From Apophysomyces variabilis (taxonomy: Eukaryota > Mucoromycota > Mucoromycetes > Mucorales > Mucoraceae), in contig MZZL01000409.1 in NCBI GenBank assembly GCA_002749535.1, positions 395,865 to 459,864 of the forward strand: DNA of 64,000 bases, in the 5' to 3' direction. Position numbers and translations under genes: made by a program. The notes beneath the pieces were generated by a model. The model saw nothing but the letters and a program-made list of their open reading frames with translations, made no database searches and was not told the DNA's origin. Position 1 is the first letter of the stretch. The number at the start of each line of letters is the position of its first letter. Below, one piece after another: positions 49,846 through 61,502 of the stretch.

Positions 49846-51512
49846 ATGCATGAACGAATTGCAGAGGACGCGATAAAGCACAAACGAGGCCACATTATCA
49901 ATACGGGCGGTGTTATATGGGGACTCGATTTTGTACCTAAATCTATAGCCAAAGACGAACAAAAATCAACGCAACACCTTGCTCTCAGCGGATGTCGATC
50001 CATAAACGAAACCCATTTCATTGGCAGCATACAACAAACAGGTTCTTACCGAAATTGTATACAAATTTGGCGCTGTAAACTAGACTTGGAAATGGCCCAT
50101 CAAGTCGATCCTTTCTTGGACATGTGCATTCTTCATGACTTTGGTGTCGTATATGATCTAAAATGGTGTCCTTTTGGAGCGTATTGTGAAATGATGGATA
50201 AGGATAAAGATAAGGCCAAACTAGGCATACTTGCTGCAGCACTTGGTGACGGAACAATACGGGTCTTTGTTGTACCACATCCGGAAAACATACGGGAAAA
50301 AACGCAAAACACTATCTATTGTAGGCAGGAGCAAGCAAACGATAGCACGCATGAACTGACGAGAATTCTTCTTCAGTAAGGGCAATCCGATCACGCTGTA
50401 CGTTCTCATTACCTCGAACATCAGTGACAAATCTTGCCTGGGGCAGCTATTCACGCCTAGCATGTGGTTCCGCGGCAGGTACAGCCTATTTAAACATGAC
50501 AGAACGCGCTGATCTAAAAATTATCGAGGCGGTATTGCGATTTGGGATGTTGAGTCAGCATTAAATGCTGACAATCAAAGTCAATGCCATCTATTATGCC
50601 ATATCCCTGCACACGATCTACATGTCCAGAGCATTGCGTGGCATGGATTATCTGACCCGATGCGACTAGTATCAGCTGGATATGAAGGCACAGTGATGAT
50701 TCATGATTTGCGAGATCCTTTTATTCCAGTTAAAATAAGTTGTAAACGAGGTAATCTAATGGGATTTGACTATCCAAGAACACAAACCAGGTTTTGACCG
50801 TACCTTGTAAAGGATGTGTATATTCGGTTGCATGGCCTGGACATGGTGGCCAATTATTTTACCATAGCGGCGACGGCGTACGTGGCCTGGCCACCGAAAA
50901 AGTCTCGGATTCCAAGAAGTCAACGAAGTTCCTTGATGCCAATGCCGCGGTTTGGGCACTGGCTACCAGTGAGCATCACATGTTTTTGGCGTCGGGAAGT
51001 TCGGATGGTTGTTTGAAGATGACAGACGCTGTAGCACCTCGGAAACGATCTCAGGCACGTTGCCTTTTTTCCTTTTTCTGGCTATACATGCATCCCCGTA
51101 CGATCAGTTCTTTCATGAAATTCTATAGCATCCTATCGAAAGCATCATTTACAAATGGGTTTATGACGCGAATACTAAGATAATCCATTGTCTAGAAGCG
51201 CATCAGCCTTCTTTCGTAAGCAGAAAAGCTATTCTCGGTTGCTTATAGATTTTTTTTATATATGTTATGTACCAGGTATCGTCGGAGAACTCGTCTACAA
51301 CTATATACCATTTCTTTCTAGACCCTATTGTATCGATTTATCGTGTAAGTTCTCAATGACTGGTCTTTGGCTTTTTCCCTTTCCTGATTTTTGTTTAGGT
51401 GGTCTGGAACCCAAATCAAGCTACATCAGGGTGGATCGCTTCAGGCGGAGCAGCCGGTCTTTGTCGCGTGGAATTCATTGGCTGCGGTCCGGACGATAAG
51501 AGATACACGTAA
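49846..51512 (+). CDS. TFC6: TFIIIC WD40 subunit, Tfc6/GTF3C2-like
   Basis: Exons join(49846..50320,50377..50478,50529..50750,50813..51054,51129..51215,51276..51344,51399..51512), 436 aa. This subunit of the tau-B half of TFIIIC helps recognise the B-box of tRNA genes. WD40-blade text includes NTGGVIWGLDFVP, GVVYDLKWCPFG, LGILAAALGDGTIRVFVVPH, VTNLAWGSYSRLACGSA, GGIAIWDVESA, IAWHGLSDPMRLVSAGYEGT, IHDLRDPFIPV and the C-terminal WIASGGAAGLCRVEFIG. Intron 4 (51055-51128) has no in-phase GT donor; a GC donor (GCACGT) fits. It is shorter at the N-terminus than most Tfc6 proteins. An AG acceptor-like site sits just before the ATG, so an upstream exon may be missing. Confidence 0.82.
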
Positions 51513-52314
51513 AAGGAAAAACAATAAATGGCACTTGCAAAAAGATCACATATTCTAGGAATGTTGGCCGCCATAACTGCAGTATAAAACAAACATAGAC
51601 CTCCAAAAATGGTGTATCCGCAGTTGATATCGGAGCAAGCAAGTTTTATGCGAGCAAATACCAGCCATTGTTTGTCGTTCAGAGTTTTAGTACCGTGCCC
51701 GAAAACTGATTGTCAAATGGTAACTGACTGGTTTCAAGTGTGATAAGAAGCTGCCTTTGAAGTTTAAACACTCTACGTGCCATGGCCGATCCAATGCGTA
51801 TCAAATTCCAGTTTATGATCGTTTAGGCATATCAAAAATAAAAATAAAAGAAGAAGGGCACATACTTAATAACAAGTCCATCTTGACAATCATCGAAAGA
51901 TAGCACGCCAACTTGTACCAGTTTTCAAAGTTTGCTTGAGTTGGTAAGTTTCATGAGCTGCCGTAACGTTCATTGCTCAATGTCTCGACCGATAAATATC
52001 CTCAACGTTAAGGTATTCAAGAAAGTGCAGCTTCATTTTTTGATTAGAAGGGTCGTTTGACTCATGATCAGTGCCGCTTAGAGAGAGGTCCAAGCGTTGT
52101 ATTGTGTCTCATCCGCAATCAACCCAAACTATGGGGGAATCTGAGTCTAATTTTTTGGGTTTCCAACAGCAAAAATCCTTTCCCTGACCAAAACTTGACA
52201 AATGAACGCTAAAAAATTTGCAATATAAAAAAGGCCAGCAAAAAAAAACCAGTTACCAGAAAACAATAACTGTTTCTCTCTCTCTTTTTTCCTCCTCCTC
52301 TTTTCTACATTCCC
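51513..52314. other. intergenic with elongase promoter
   Basis: No ORF is supported. The last 60 bp are strongly CT-rich, typical of a highly expressed fungal leader, and a TATA-like element lies at 52224. Confidence 0.45.
52224..52232 (+). promoter_or_regulatory. TATA box of elongase gene
   Basis: TATAAAAAA about 90 bp upstream of the elongase ATG, followed by a CT-rich stretch (52267-52308) directly before the start. Confidence 0.5.
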
Positions 52315-53225
52315 ATGGCCGCCGCTGTTGCTGATGTTGATAAACTCACCATGATTCCCGGTGTACCATATCCGGAATTTTATGAATTGGTTATGGACTG
52401 GAAGACTCCTGTTACCATCGCAGCTTCTTATGCAGTTGTGATCCATCTCTTGAACCGACTGCAGGCCCCGTCCAACCTTTCTAGAGTGGAAGCAAAGAAT
52501 CGCGGCGTGCAGAGCACAGCCAAATCATCAAAATTCATGACCACCTTTGTTTTCCTCCATAACTTGGCTCTGGCGGTGTATTCCATGGTTACTTTCTATC
52601 ATATGGCTCGTGGTATGCATAGATCATACAACCGTGGACAATCACTTCATGATGCTGTAAGTCAACCATCGCCTCCTGAATACAGTTTTTGCTGAAAACC
52701 GCCTTTCGTCACTAGTACTGCGATACGGACAAGTTCCTATGGAACGATTCATTGGGTTACTGGGGTTACTGGTTCTACCTTTCGAAATTCTATGAAGTCG
52801 TTGATACCGCAATCATTCTGTTGAAAGGGCGTCGATCGTCACTTCTTCAGACCTATCATCATGCAGGCGCAATGATCACTATGTGGGCAGGTATCCGTTA
52901 TCAAACCCAGCCTATCTGGATCTTTGTACTCTTCAATTCCTTCGTTCACTCTGTCATGTACCTTTACTACGCCATGACATGCGTCGGTATTCATCCTCCC
53001 GGAAAACGCTACATTACTTCCATGCAGATTACGCAGTTCCTTGTTGGCATGTCTCTGGCTATCAGCTATCTCTTCATCCCCTCATGCTTGGTCACTCCAG
53101 GTCAAAAGTTTGCTGTTGGTATCAACGTCGGCTATCTCTTGCCTCTCACCTATCTTTTCGTCGACTTTGCTCGTAAGACGTACGGAAAACGTAAAGCTGC
53201 CGCCGCTGCCAAGAAATCAAACTAG
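52315..53225 (+). CDS. fatty-acid elongase, ELO family (PUFA type)
   Basis: Exons join(52315..52656,52716..53225), 283 aa. ELO enzymes condense malonyl-CoA with acyl-CoA in the ER to lengthen fatty acids. Signature segments are KFYEVVDTAIILLKGR (KxxExxDT), the histidine box QTYHHAGAM and the NSFVHSVMYLYYAMT membrane segment. The C-terminus is Lys-rich (KRKAAAAAKKSN), consistent with ER retention. The first His of the HxxHH box is Gln here. From memory a subset of fungal Delta6/C18-PUFA elongases (Mortierella-type) shares this, which together with FVLFNSFVHS suggests a polyunsaturated substrate. Substrate is inferred, not shown. Confidence 0.93.
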
Positions 53226-53427
53226 GCTATTCTTTACAATCATCTTTTGCCTTCTTTTCTTTGTGCATTTTTCGATCAATCGTACATTTTTTACATAGCA
53301 TATATCTTTTTCCTTTCTTTCCCTTCTAACATTAAAGTACAAGTTATACTTTCTCTCGCAAAATAAAAATAGCCTTTTTCGTGATATTGGTCATGCCTAT
53401 GTATTACAAACCTATATTTGTAGAGAA

Positions 53428-54549
53428 TTACGTGTTTTCATCCAAATCAGCTTTGATATTCTGCATGCGACGCTCATACAATGACTGACTGTCATTAATT
53501 GCTTTTTGAATGTAGTGCTCTGTTTCTGATATAAGCATGGGCAGAAACGATCGGATAAATAACTTACCACATTCGCTGGTATCCTCTTTCAAACCTAATC
53601 TTTTCAAAAACTGCCGTTCCTGTCGAAGCATCTCGAGCTGTGCATGATAAATGTATAATCTATCTAATCGTCGTTGGACAGTTTTCACACGGTTCTTTAA
53701 CATCATCGCTGTTCGCACTGGTTGTCGCCATCCTCGGACTCTTTTGAACAAATGTCCACTTGAATCTCTTAACGTAATAGCTACTTGGTAAGATTTACGC
53801 TGACGGAACCGGCTTTTCCTCTTTCTCCGCATATATGTGGCCCTCGCACGCCGTGTAAGAGGCAATGGTCGATTGATCCCAGCTTGCTGCATTAATGAAT
53901 CAGGCAGGATCTGCCGATTTTTTGAACCGGAACGATTTCTTGCAGCAACTGAACGAATGTCCATAGCTGCTACAGCTCTACGGCGAGGCTAAAACATTTT
54001 ACTTTGTCAGCTGAAAGCAAAAGGGGCTAATTGTATAGTGCAAAACGTACATCTTTTATACTACGTAACTGAAAAAACATGAGCATCAATTAATCAACAA
54101 ATAGGCGAAACTGTGACCCACCTTTTCTATGGCGTGGCGTAAAGGCCCTATTTCTCCAGAAGCCATAGCATTAATCCTGGACATAAAAACACGATTGCCA
54201 TTCTTTGCAGCTTGAAGTATTTCTAAAGCCTGCCAAAAATATTAGCCCCATATATCGCAGCAAACCTAAGTTTTCTAGAACACCTTATCTCCTTCAGTGA
54301 GCAACTTGAGCACGCGTGGCCGAGACGTCTCAAACTGGTGGAACCGAAAGCGCTCACGCACAACGTCACGCAGGAATGCATGTTGGTCTAATTCTCTTGT
54401 AGTTCTCAGTAATGAACGGTAAAGGCCTAATGTCTACATCAACATGAGTATTGCGTTTGTGTTTATGAGAAATAACTTGCAGCCCTGTAAGTCTCTTTTG
54501 CTAATGCATGGTTCACTGATTGAAACGCAGTTGCGATCTGTCTTTTCAT
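53428..54549 (-). CDS. LYR-motif protein, Cup1-like
   Basis: Exons complement(join(53428..53988,54051..54068,54122..54229,54284..54433,54481..54549)), 301 aa. The N-terminal domain carries the LYR motif in LGLYRSLLRTTREL, followed by a helical RERFRFHQFE and ALEILQAAKNGN pattern seen in Cup1-like LYR proteins. LYR proteins normally bind the mitochondrial acyl-carrier protein and assist Fe-S or respiratory assembly. The rest is basic and helical (TRRARATYMRRKRKSRF). Intron 1 (54434-54480) is GC-AG: GCAAGT after ETYRA joins TLGLYRS in phase, while the only nearby GT is out of frame. Exon 4 is 18 nt. The specific function is unknown. Confidence 0.75.
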
Positions 54550-54586
54550 GGGAGGAACGAGTATGTGACTTTGTGGGCTAAACTGC

Positions 54587-55019
54587 CTACAAATCGAGAC
54601 TGACATTTTTGGTTTCTATTTTTGACCAGCAATGCAAACAAAAAATTTCTGCCCAGAGTTTGAGACTATAGTAGACACTGTTTGAATCAATGCCTTGCCA
54701 TACGTTGGGAACTAAACTCTGCAATTTCATAGGAAACTTATCCAGCACGCTCAACGTAATAGCTTGTCTATGTAACATCTCGCAAACAATTACATAGATA
54801 TATACGTTTCATTCGATTATTTACTTGGGACACAGAGGGCTGCGTAGGGAAGACATTGGTTTTCAAACTTCCATCTAGGTGTTGTATGTACCACTCATTC
54901 AAAACGGAGGAAGGCCTCCATAGGATTGTTGAAAGGCATAGACACCGATTTTCAATTTCCGCATCTGTGAGATTGCCAGATCCGGAAATGGGACAGAGAT
55001 GATCTACCCAAGGTTTCAT
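54587..55019 (-). CDS. hypothetical protein, two exons
   Basis: Exons complement(join(54587..54778,54825..55019)), 128 aa, with a canonical 46-nt intron (GTAAAT...GCGAG). The sequence starts MKPWVDHLCPISGSGNL and includes LCLSTILWRPSSVLNEWYIQ and LWAEIFCLHCW. It looks like a helical protein but I recognise no family. Its stop is 37 bp upstream of the LYR-protein ATG on the same strand, unusually close, so it might be part of an alternative 5' end of that gene. Divergent to the aconitase gene. Confidence 0.45.
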
Positions 55020-55104
55020 CAGTGATCAAAACCTTCAATTCTTGTCAACTGCAGAAGAACTTTGTTTCATCATTCTTCTTTCCTCTTCCCTCCCCCCTAC
55101 TCTA

Positions 55105-57897
55105 ATGACTATTACGTCTTTAACACATAATAGCCGGCGCTTGTTGGCTGGACGTTTCAGGAGAACTCTTGCCACTGTTGTCAACCCGATTGCAGAAAAG
55201 GATTGCCGATCTATTACACCTGCTTATACTAAATTAAATGAAAATCTGGAAAAAGTGAAGCGTGTTTTGGATCATCGCCCTCTTACTCTTGCAGAGAAAG
55301 TCGTTTATTCCCATTTGACACATCCAGATGAGGTGAAGCCTGTACGTGGTGAAACATACCTGAAACTATCACCAGGTAAAATGAAAAGCTTAATTTCGTT
55401 GAATGGCCTTACTGACAGTGTCGTTCCACTTATTAGATCGTGTGGCTATGCAAGGTAAAAAAGAAAAATAAAGCGTGTAGGAAAGATGAAAGTATTATTA
55501 ACCATGGTGGTCGTTTGAAGACGCATCGGCACAGATGGCTATCTTGCAATTCATGCTCTCCGGCATGTCCACTACCGCAGTGCCATCTTCTATCCATTGT
55601 GATCACTTGATTGAAGCCTATGCCGGAGCAGACAAGGACGTGGAACAGTCAATCATTACAAACAAAGAAATTTTTGACTTTTTGGAGAGTGCTGCTAAAA
55701 AGTATGGCATCGCATTCTGGAAACCAGGAAGCGGCATTATCCATCAGATAGTTCTTGAGAATTATGCAGCACCAGGTGGTCTGATGTTGGGTACGGATAG
55801 TCATACGCCGAATGCTGGTAAGTGCTAATAGACATGCTTGAATTTGAAAGACGAGGTCTATAAACTTACGGTTTTTCTTACTTACTTTAGGTGGCCTTGG
55901 TATGGTTGCCATCGGTGTTGGCGGAGCAGATGCTGTGGATGCTATGGCAAATATTCCTTGGGAATTGAAAGCGCCCAATGTAATTGGCGTTAGACTTAGA
56001 GGCCAGTTAGGACCTTGGGCTAGCCCTAAAGACGTCATTTTAAAGCTGGCAGGCGATCTGACAGTGAGAGTAAGTTCGCACTCGAACAGCAAGAGGATGT
56101 CAATAACCATTGCCTGTTCAGGGTGGTACTGGTCACATCATTGAGTACTTTGGTGACGGTGTGGAGTCTCTGTCATGCACGGGCATGGCAACGATTTGTA
56201 ACATGGGTGCTGAGGTAAGAAAATCGCAACAGGCTTGGTAACGGATCTTTTACTGATAAAACAAATACCTGGTCTGTTCAGGTGGGTGCCACAACGTCCC
56301 TCTTCCCTTATACCCAACGCATGCGATCCTACTTAGCTGCGACAGGCCGATCGGGTGTTGCTAAGGCGGCGGATGCTCATACGCAATTTTTACGTGCTGA
56401 TGATGGAGCAGTCTATGACAAAGTCATTGACATCAATCTTTCCGAAATCGAACCCCATATCAACGGACCCTTCACACCTGATTTGAGTACACCTCTCAGC
56501 AAGTTCAAAGATGTTATTCAGCGCAATGGTTGGAAGGATGAGTTATCGGCAGGACTGATAGGAAGCTGCACCAACTCTTCATATCAAGACATGTCGCGCG
56601 CTGCCTCCATTGCACAGCAAGCAGCCGATGCTGGCATCTCTGCCAAGGCCAACTTCCTGGTGACACCTGGTTCCGAACAAATTCGCGCCACCATTGAGCG
56701 TGATGGACAGCAAGCTATATTTGAAAAAGCAGGAGGCCAAGTTCTGGCGAATGCATGTGGACCATGTATTGGCCAGTGGAAACGAACGGATGTCCAGAAA
56801 ACCGCAGCCGAAGAGAACGCTATCTTGACCTCCTTCAATCGTAATTTCCGCAGCAGAAATGATGGTAACCCCAAGACAATGAACTTTTTGGCAGCACCTG
56901 AGGTAAGTAAAACATTTCAAACATAAAGGTACAACCACAAGAGAAACATTCCCTAAGAGAACGCTCTAGATTGTCACAGCCATGGCATTTGCAGGCAAGT
57001 TAAGCTTCAATCCTATGACAGATACCTTGCTGGGCAAGGATGGCAACCCCTTCCGGTTCCAGCCACCCAAAGGAGATGATCTTCCAACGCAGGGCTTCGA
57101 GACAGGACGTGCCACCTACGAACCACCGTCCCCTACACCTACCCCGGCCCCTTCCGTAGATATTGTTGTGTCCCCTTCTTCCAACAGATTACAAGTACTT
57201 GACGCGTTTGCACCCTGGAATGGCGAAGAATTCCGCGACGTCCGCGTTCTTGTTAAAGTTCAAGGAAAATGCACAACAGATCATATTTCTGCGGCTGGCC
57301 CGTGGCTTAAATACAAAGGTCATTTAGAAAACATAGCTGAGAATACCCTGATCGGTGCTTTGAACGCTGATAATGGGCAGGTTAATGTGGTGCGAGACGT
57401 AACAACAGGTCAAGACGGCTCGATTCCTGAGGTGGCCAAGAGTTATAAGAGTCAACAAATCCCATGGATGGTTGTGGCTGATGTACGTGTTTGGTTTTTT
57501 AAGCAGATAGAGTTGTTAATTTTATTTATTCCAGCATAATTATGGCGAAGGTTCAGCTCGTGAGCATGCTGCGTTACAAGTCCGTTACCTTGGTTGCCCG
57601 CTTATTATCTCGAGGTCCTTTGCCCGTATCCATGAGACTAACTTGAAGAAGCAAGGTGTGTTACCTTTAACGTTTGCCAACGAGCAAGATTGGGAAAAGA
57701 TTTCAGGCGGTGATGTTATCGAGACGGTGGGTGTCAAGGGTTTGGCGCCTGGAAAACCCGTTCAATTACTTGTAACGAAGCAAGATGGTAGCAAGCTGAC
57801 AATCGAGGCTAAGCATACCATGAGCGTTGATCAGATAGAATGGTTCCAGAAAGGCAGCGCCCTGAACTTGATTAGAGAAAAAGCCACACACTCATAA
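55105..57897 (+). CDS. mitochondrial aconitate hydratase (aconitase)
   Basis: Exons join(55105..55375,55437..55454,55521..55817,55891..56069,56122..56214,56282..56902,56970..57482,57535..57897), 784 aa. It interconverts citrate and isocitrate in the TCA cycle (Aco2-type paralogs act in lysine synthesis). An N-terminal presequence ([20 protein letters not shown]) is followed by [42 protein letters not shown] (first Fe-S Cys), [10 protein letters not shown] (the other two Cys) and, in the swivel domain, [28 protein letters not shown] and [20 protein letters not shown]. Exon 2 is an 18-nt miniexon within SPDRVAMQD. The sequence looks like bona fide aconitase rather than homoaconitase; Aco1 versus Aco2 was not resolved. 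Confidence 0.95.
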
Positions 57898-58626
57898 TAG
57901 AGGCAACATCTGTATACAGCATCTTCTAAAAGTAAACGAGACATAAACGTATTCTTTGCATTGTAAACTATTAATGGAATTTTTGACTTTGAATATGCAC
58001 GACTTAATTTATCGGTGTTAAAATGAGATGAAGATTTACTTCATCTATCGCACGGTGCTTGACAGGTTTGCAGCGGGCCGTCTCAAGAAGCACATTACCA
58101 GGTAAGCTTAACAATAACTCGAAGTAGATCATCGTATTCGACAGTGTTAGTTCATGGTTGAAGCAAACCCTGTTTTGATTCTAAACTTTCCCAATTCAGT
58201 TTTAGTAACACAACATTTGTTTGATAGATACGAAAGTACAAGATGTTGTGTTACCGATTATCTCAGCAACAGTATCGTCAATGTGCGGGACTTAAAATAT
58301 GATCTCACATACTCGCTTTCCGTGCCTTGTAGCCAATCACAAGATGACGATCGACAAAGCACAGAAAGATCGTCCTTTGAAGAATAATACTTAATCTACG
58401 ACAGAAAAATGATAAACAAAAAAGAAAAATAGAGGGAAGTCACTGTTCTGCAAGCTGTCCGGGTAAATGGATATTGACAGGGCAGTAATAGTAGGTCCGG
58501 TACCTGCGCTATTATCACTAAAAAAGGAGTTGACAAATTCATTAAATGTTACACCCGGATATCTGAACTGTCTTCAAATCTTGCAGCTTTCGTTTTTCGC
58601 ATCTTTTTCTCGCTTTTTACACAATA
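57898..58626. other. intergenic; one unsupported small ORF
   Basis: A 77-aa ORF at 58154-58387 (plus) is preceded by GTAAGC and an acceptor-like GTGTTAG, as if it were an exon, but the upstream open segment (from about 58028) joins it out of frame. I see no family and do not call a gene. Confidence 0.35.
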
Positions 58627-60138
58627 ATGGCTTTTCGGCCGGGGAAACCAATACGACGCTACGTATTTCTTTGCTTGGTTATCGTTGCCACGGTAATCAT
58701 GGTGAATGTTCATCTGCGAACCAGCAAGGCCATTGCTGCTGCCATTGCAGATGCTCATCTGAATCGTGTTAAACCAACCAAGGAACATAACGCTCAGAGT
58801 ATACACGAAACAGCTTATTTTGAGAAGCTTCGGTCAGAGGTTGATCGGAAATTCTGTGGCAAAGACCGATGTCGGTTCATATTACCTATAGCGATTACGG
58901 AACAAGGTAAGAAAAAAGGAAATTACTATTTGTATTACAGACAGTTAATACTATTTAACAGAGTCCAAGGCACAACAACACTTTCGCCAGATTGCCTTTT
59001 TGTCCGGTTATCTCGATCGCACCATTGTCCTACCAAATGTGCATAGCTCTCACCTAGGTGCATGCCGAAAGCATCCTTTTAGCTTTTACTATGATTATTC
59101 ATGGCTGGAAGATAACAAGGATACTTTCAGTTACATCACAATGGAAAAGTTCCAGGAGTGGCTTAAGGAGCGTCAACAAATTCAAAACATCCCAACCGGG
59201 CAGGAAGTGGCCATTGATCTCGTAGAAAATGGTCCCTTAGCAGAGAACTGCTTCAAGGAACGGTTTGACTTCACTCACAGGCCCAGGTCACGGTTCCAGT
59301 TGAACGACCCGGAGCTTGCCAAACATCGCAAAGGAAATTATACAGAGTTAATCTTAAATGCTCTCAGTGATGAAACGATGAAGCGTGCATACACAGGTTC
59401 CGCAGTAGATATTCCATCAGTTGATGTGATCAACTTGTACTATGACCGAAGGTAATTCATTATTATGTTAAACTTTGTTAAGCGTAATCACTTTCTAGGT
59501 TCACGTTCATAGAGCACAAAAAAGCAAAAATGCCGTTAACATACAGTAATCAGTGGACAGAGTTGGCAGACCAAATTGCTGCTAAACTTACACCGTTTGT
59601 TGCAGTTCATTGGCGCATGGAACGTCTTGAACCTTTACGTAATATGCTGCCTTGCGCCAAGCGTCTTGTTGAGAAAGTGAAGGAAATCTCACTAGACAAC
59701 CCCGTTAACGTGTTTTTGCTGACTGATTATCCTCATCTTTTGATGACTTCCAAAGCAAAACCAGAATCCATGTCTTTCAAACTGAACGAATTACAGCAAG
59801 AGCATCACGATGCTGTTAAATATGTATACGAGAATTTGAACTTAACCTTGACGACGCTCTATCAAGCGAATGATCCAATACCATATGATGAGTTGCCTTC
59901 TGGATGGAATCTGATACCTGTGAACCCGAATACATCTCCAGCAGATGCAAGTGTACTAGGAATTGTTGACAAACTAGTGGCCATCCGAGCCCAGTGGTTC
60001 TTAGCAGGCGAGCAGGGAAAATGCGGCAAGACGAGCAGTTTCACTCGTAGGATTATCTACGATCGTCTGCATGCCTACGAAAACGGAAGTACAGTCATAC
60101 GACATCCAGTGGATATTTTTAAACTGCCGAGAAAATAG
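58627..60138 (+). CDS. type II membrane O-fucosyltransferase-like enzyme
   Basis: Exons join(58627..58906,58962..59451,59499..60138), 469 aa. A short basic cytosolic tail and one hydrophobic segment (YVFLCLVIVATVIMVNV, about 12-28) indicate a Golgi/ER type II protein. The lumenal part starts with RCRFILPIAITEQESKAQQH and QIAFLSGYLDRTIVLPN, like the N-terminal Rossmann half of protein O-fucosyltransferases. It continues to TPFVAVHWRMERLEP, matching the AVH-x-R catalytic-loop region, and VNVFLLTDYPHLL. GDP-fucose use is inferred from this family pattern, not certain; the acceptor is unknown. Such genes are expanded in Mucoromycota, whose walls contain fucose. Confidence 0.7.
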
Positions 60139-61502
60139 GCTGTTGTCATGCATTTTTGTTGTCTTCATTTTTACTATCATTCATTGTAACCTTCAATCAT
60201 TCATAAAGCATTCCCATCATAGAAAAAGCCTTTTGTTTATGGATCTTCAACAGAATAAGTATTTTACTATCAAGTCTTGTTTGGATGACACAGTCATATA
60301 CTTGGAAAGGTATCCGTACGTGATGTTGGTGATCGAAACAAGAGTGACACAGATTAAAATGGTATGATTTCCCTCGTGGAAATGCCCAAAGCATACTGCT
60401 TAGAATGATCCTGGCATGTAAAGTATACACTCTATGGAAGCATTAAAAAGGCAGGCTGAAGAGTGAAATCCACGCTGATAAGTATTCCCATACGTTTAGG
60501 AACAGAATTGAGAGTTGAACGCAGGTAACCAAAGCAAAAACTTTTACAGCGGATACTTGTTCCTTGGTACGCATGGAAAGTAGCATCGGACTTCCTTTTA
60601 TACATGCAGAAAAGAAGCAAAGATAGCTTCACACTTGATATGCATGATGTTGATCTTATAGAGCTTAAAAGTTTTTGACGGTTCCGGCTAACTTTATGTT
60701 CTGGATTTGGATAGCCTCACTCAAAAAGGCTGTCAAAATGGAACGAATCATTTTGCTTCGATTTGTAGCATGAGCAGTCTTCCCTATAAAGAGCATATAG
60801 ACTATCAGTTTAGAGCACTGTCATCTGTATAAGCGAAAATATGCGCCTACCAGTCTTGAACCTAGCTAACATCCGATTCCCTAAAAAGTTGATATCGTTG
60901 CTCCTCATGTTGTTAGACACACTTCAAGTACCAGTCATTTGTACACCAATTCTTCGGAATATAAACGAGGATGATATGATCAAAACTTGTATGTCCACTA
61001 TTCAAGTATGGGAAAGAACGATCCGTTTCGGTGACTATGTTGAAAATTTCATATGATCATCCTGGCGAACCGGTATCGTTGCTGGACTTTTGAACTAACG
61101 ATTCCAGGCATATCTTTATCGTGTCCCAGCAATCGACTGTCAAGAGGGAAGTTGAAAACTCAACCAAACCATGGTCTAGCGGTATTATGAGAGTCTGTGA
61201 GAGCGATGGAAGACACCAGTGGAAGGGGTGACAAAACTCCTTAGGAGGAAAAGGCGGTGACGATAACGTACAGTTAATGACACGATGTGCCAGGCTTCCT
61301 CGTTACACCATGTACCTCTGGCACCTTGTCCTGAAAAGGCGGTGTCTCTCGCCCCCGCTGCGGAGTTAACCGAGACCTCGTGCGCTGGTGAGCGCTTTAA
61401 AACCACCTTGCAGACGTTTCTCTCCTCTTTTTTCTTCTTTGCGCACCTCTCTTTTCTTTCTCTCCGCTCTACTTATTTCTGTAATCTCGATCTACTTTCA
61501 TA
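60139..61502. other. intergenic; beta-tubulin promoter and leader
   Basis: No gene is supported. 61410-61500 is a long CT-rich leader directly before the beta-tubulin ATG. No clear TATA box was found. Short ORFs (60841-61056, 61285-61503) look accidental. Confidence 0.45.

Noticed and set aside
58154..58387. 77-aa plus-strand ORF after aconitase
   Set aside because: The apparent upstream exon joins out of phase and no family is seen.
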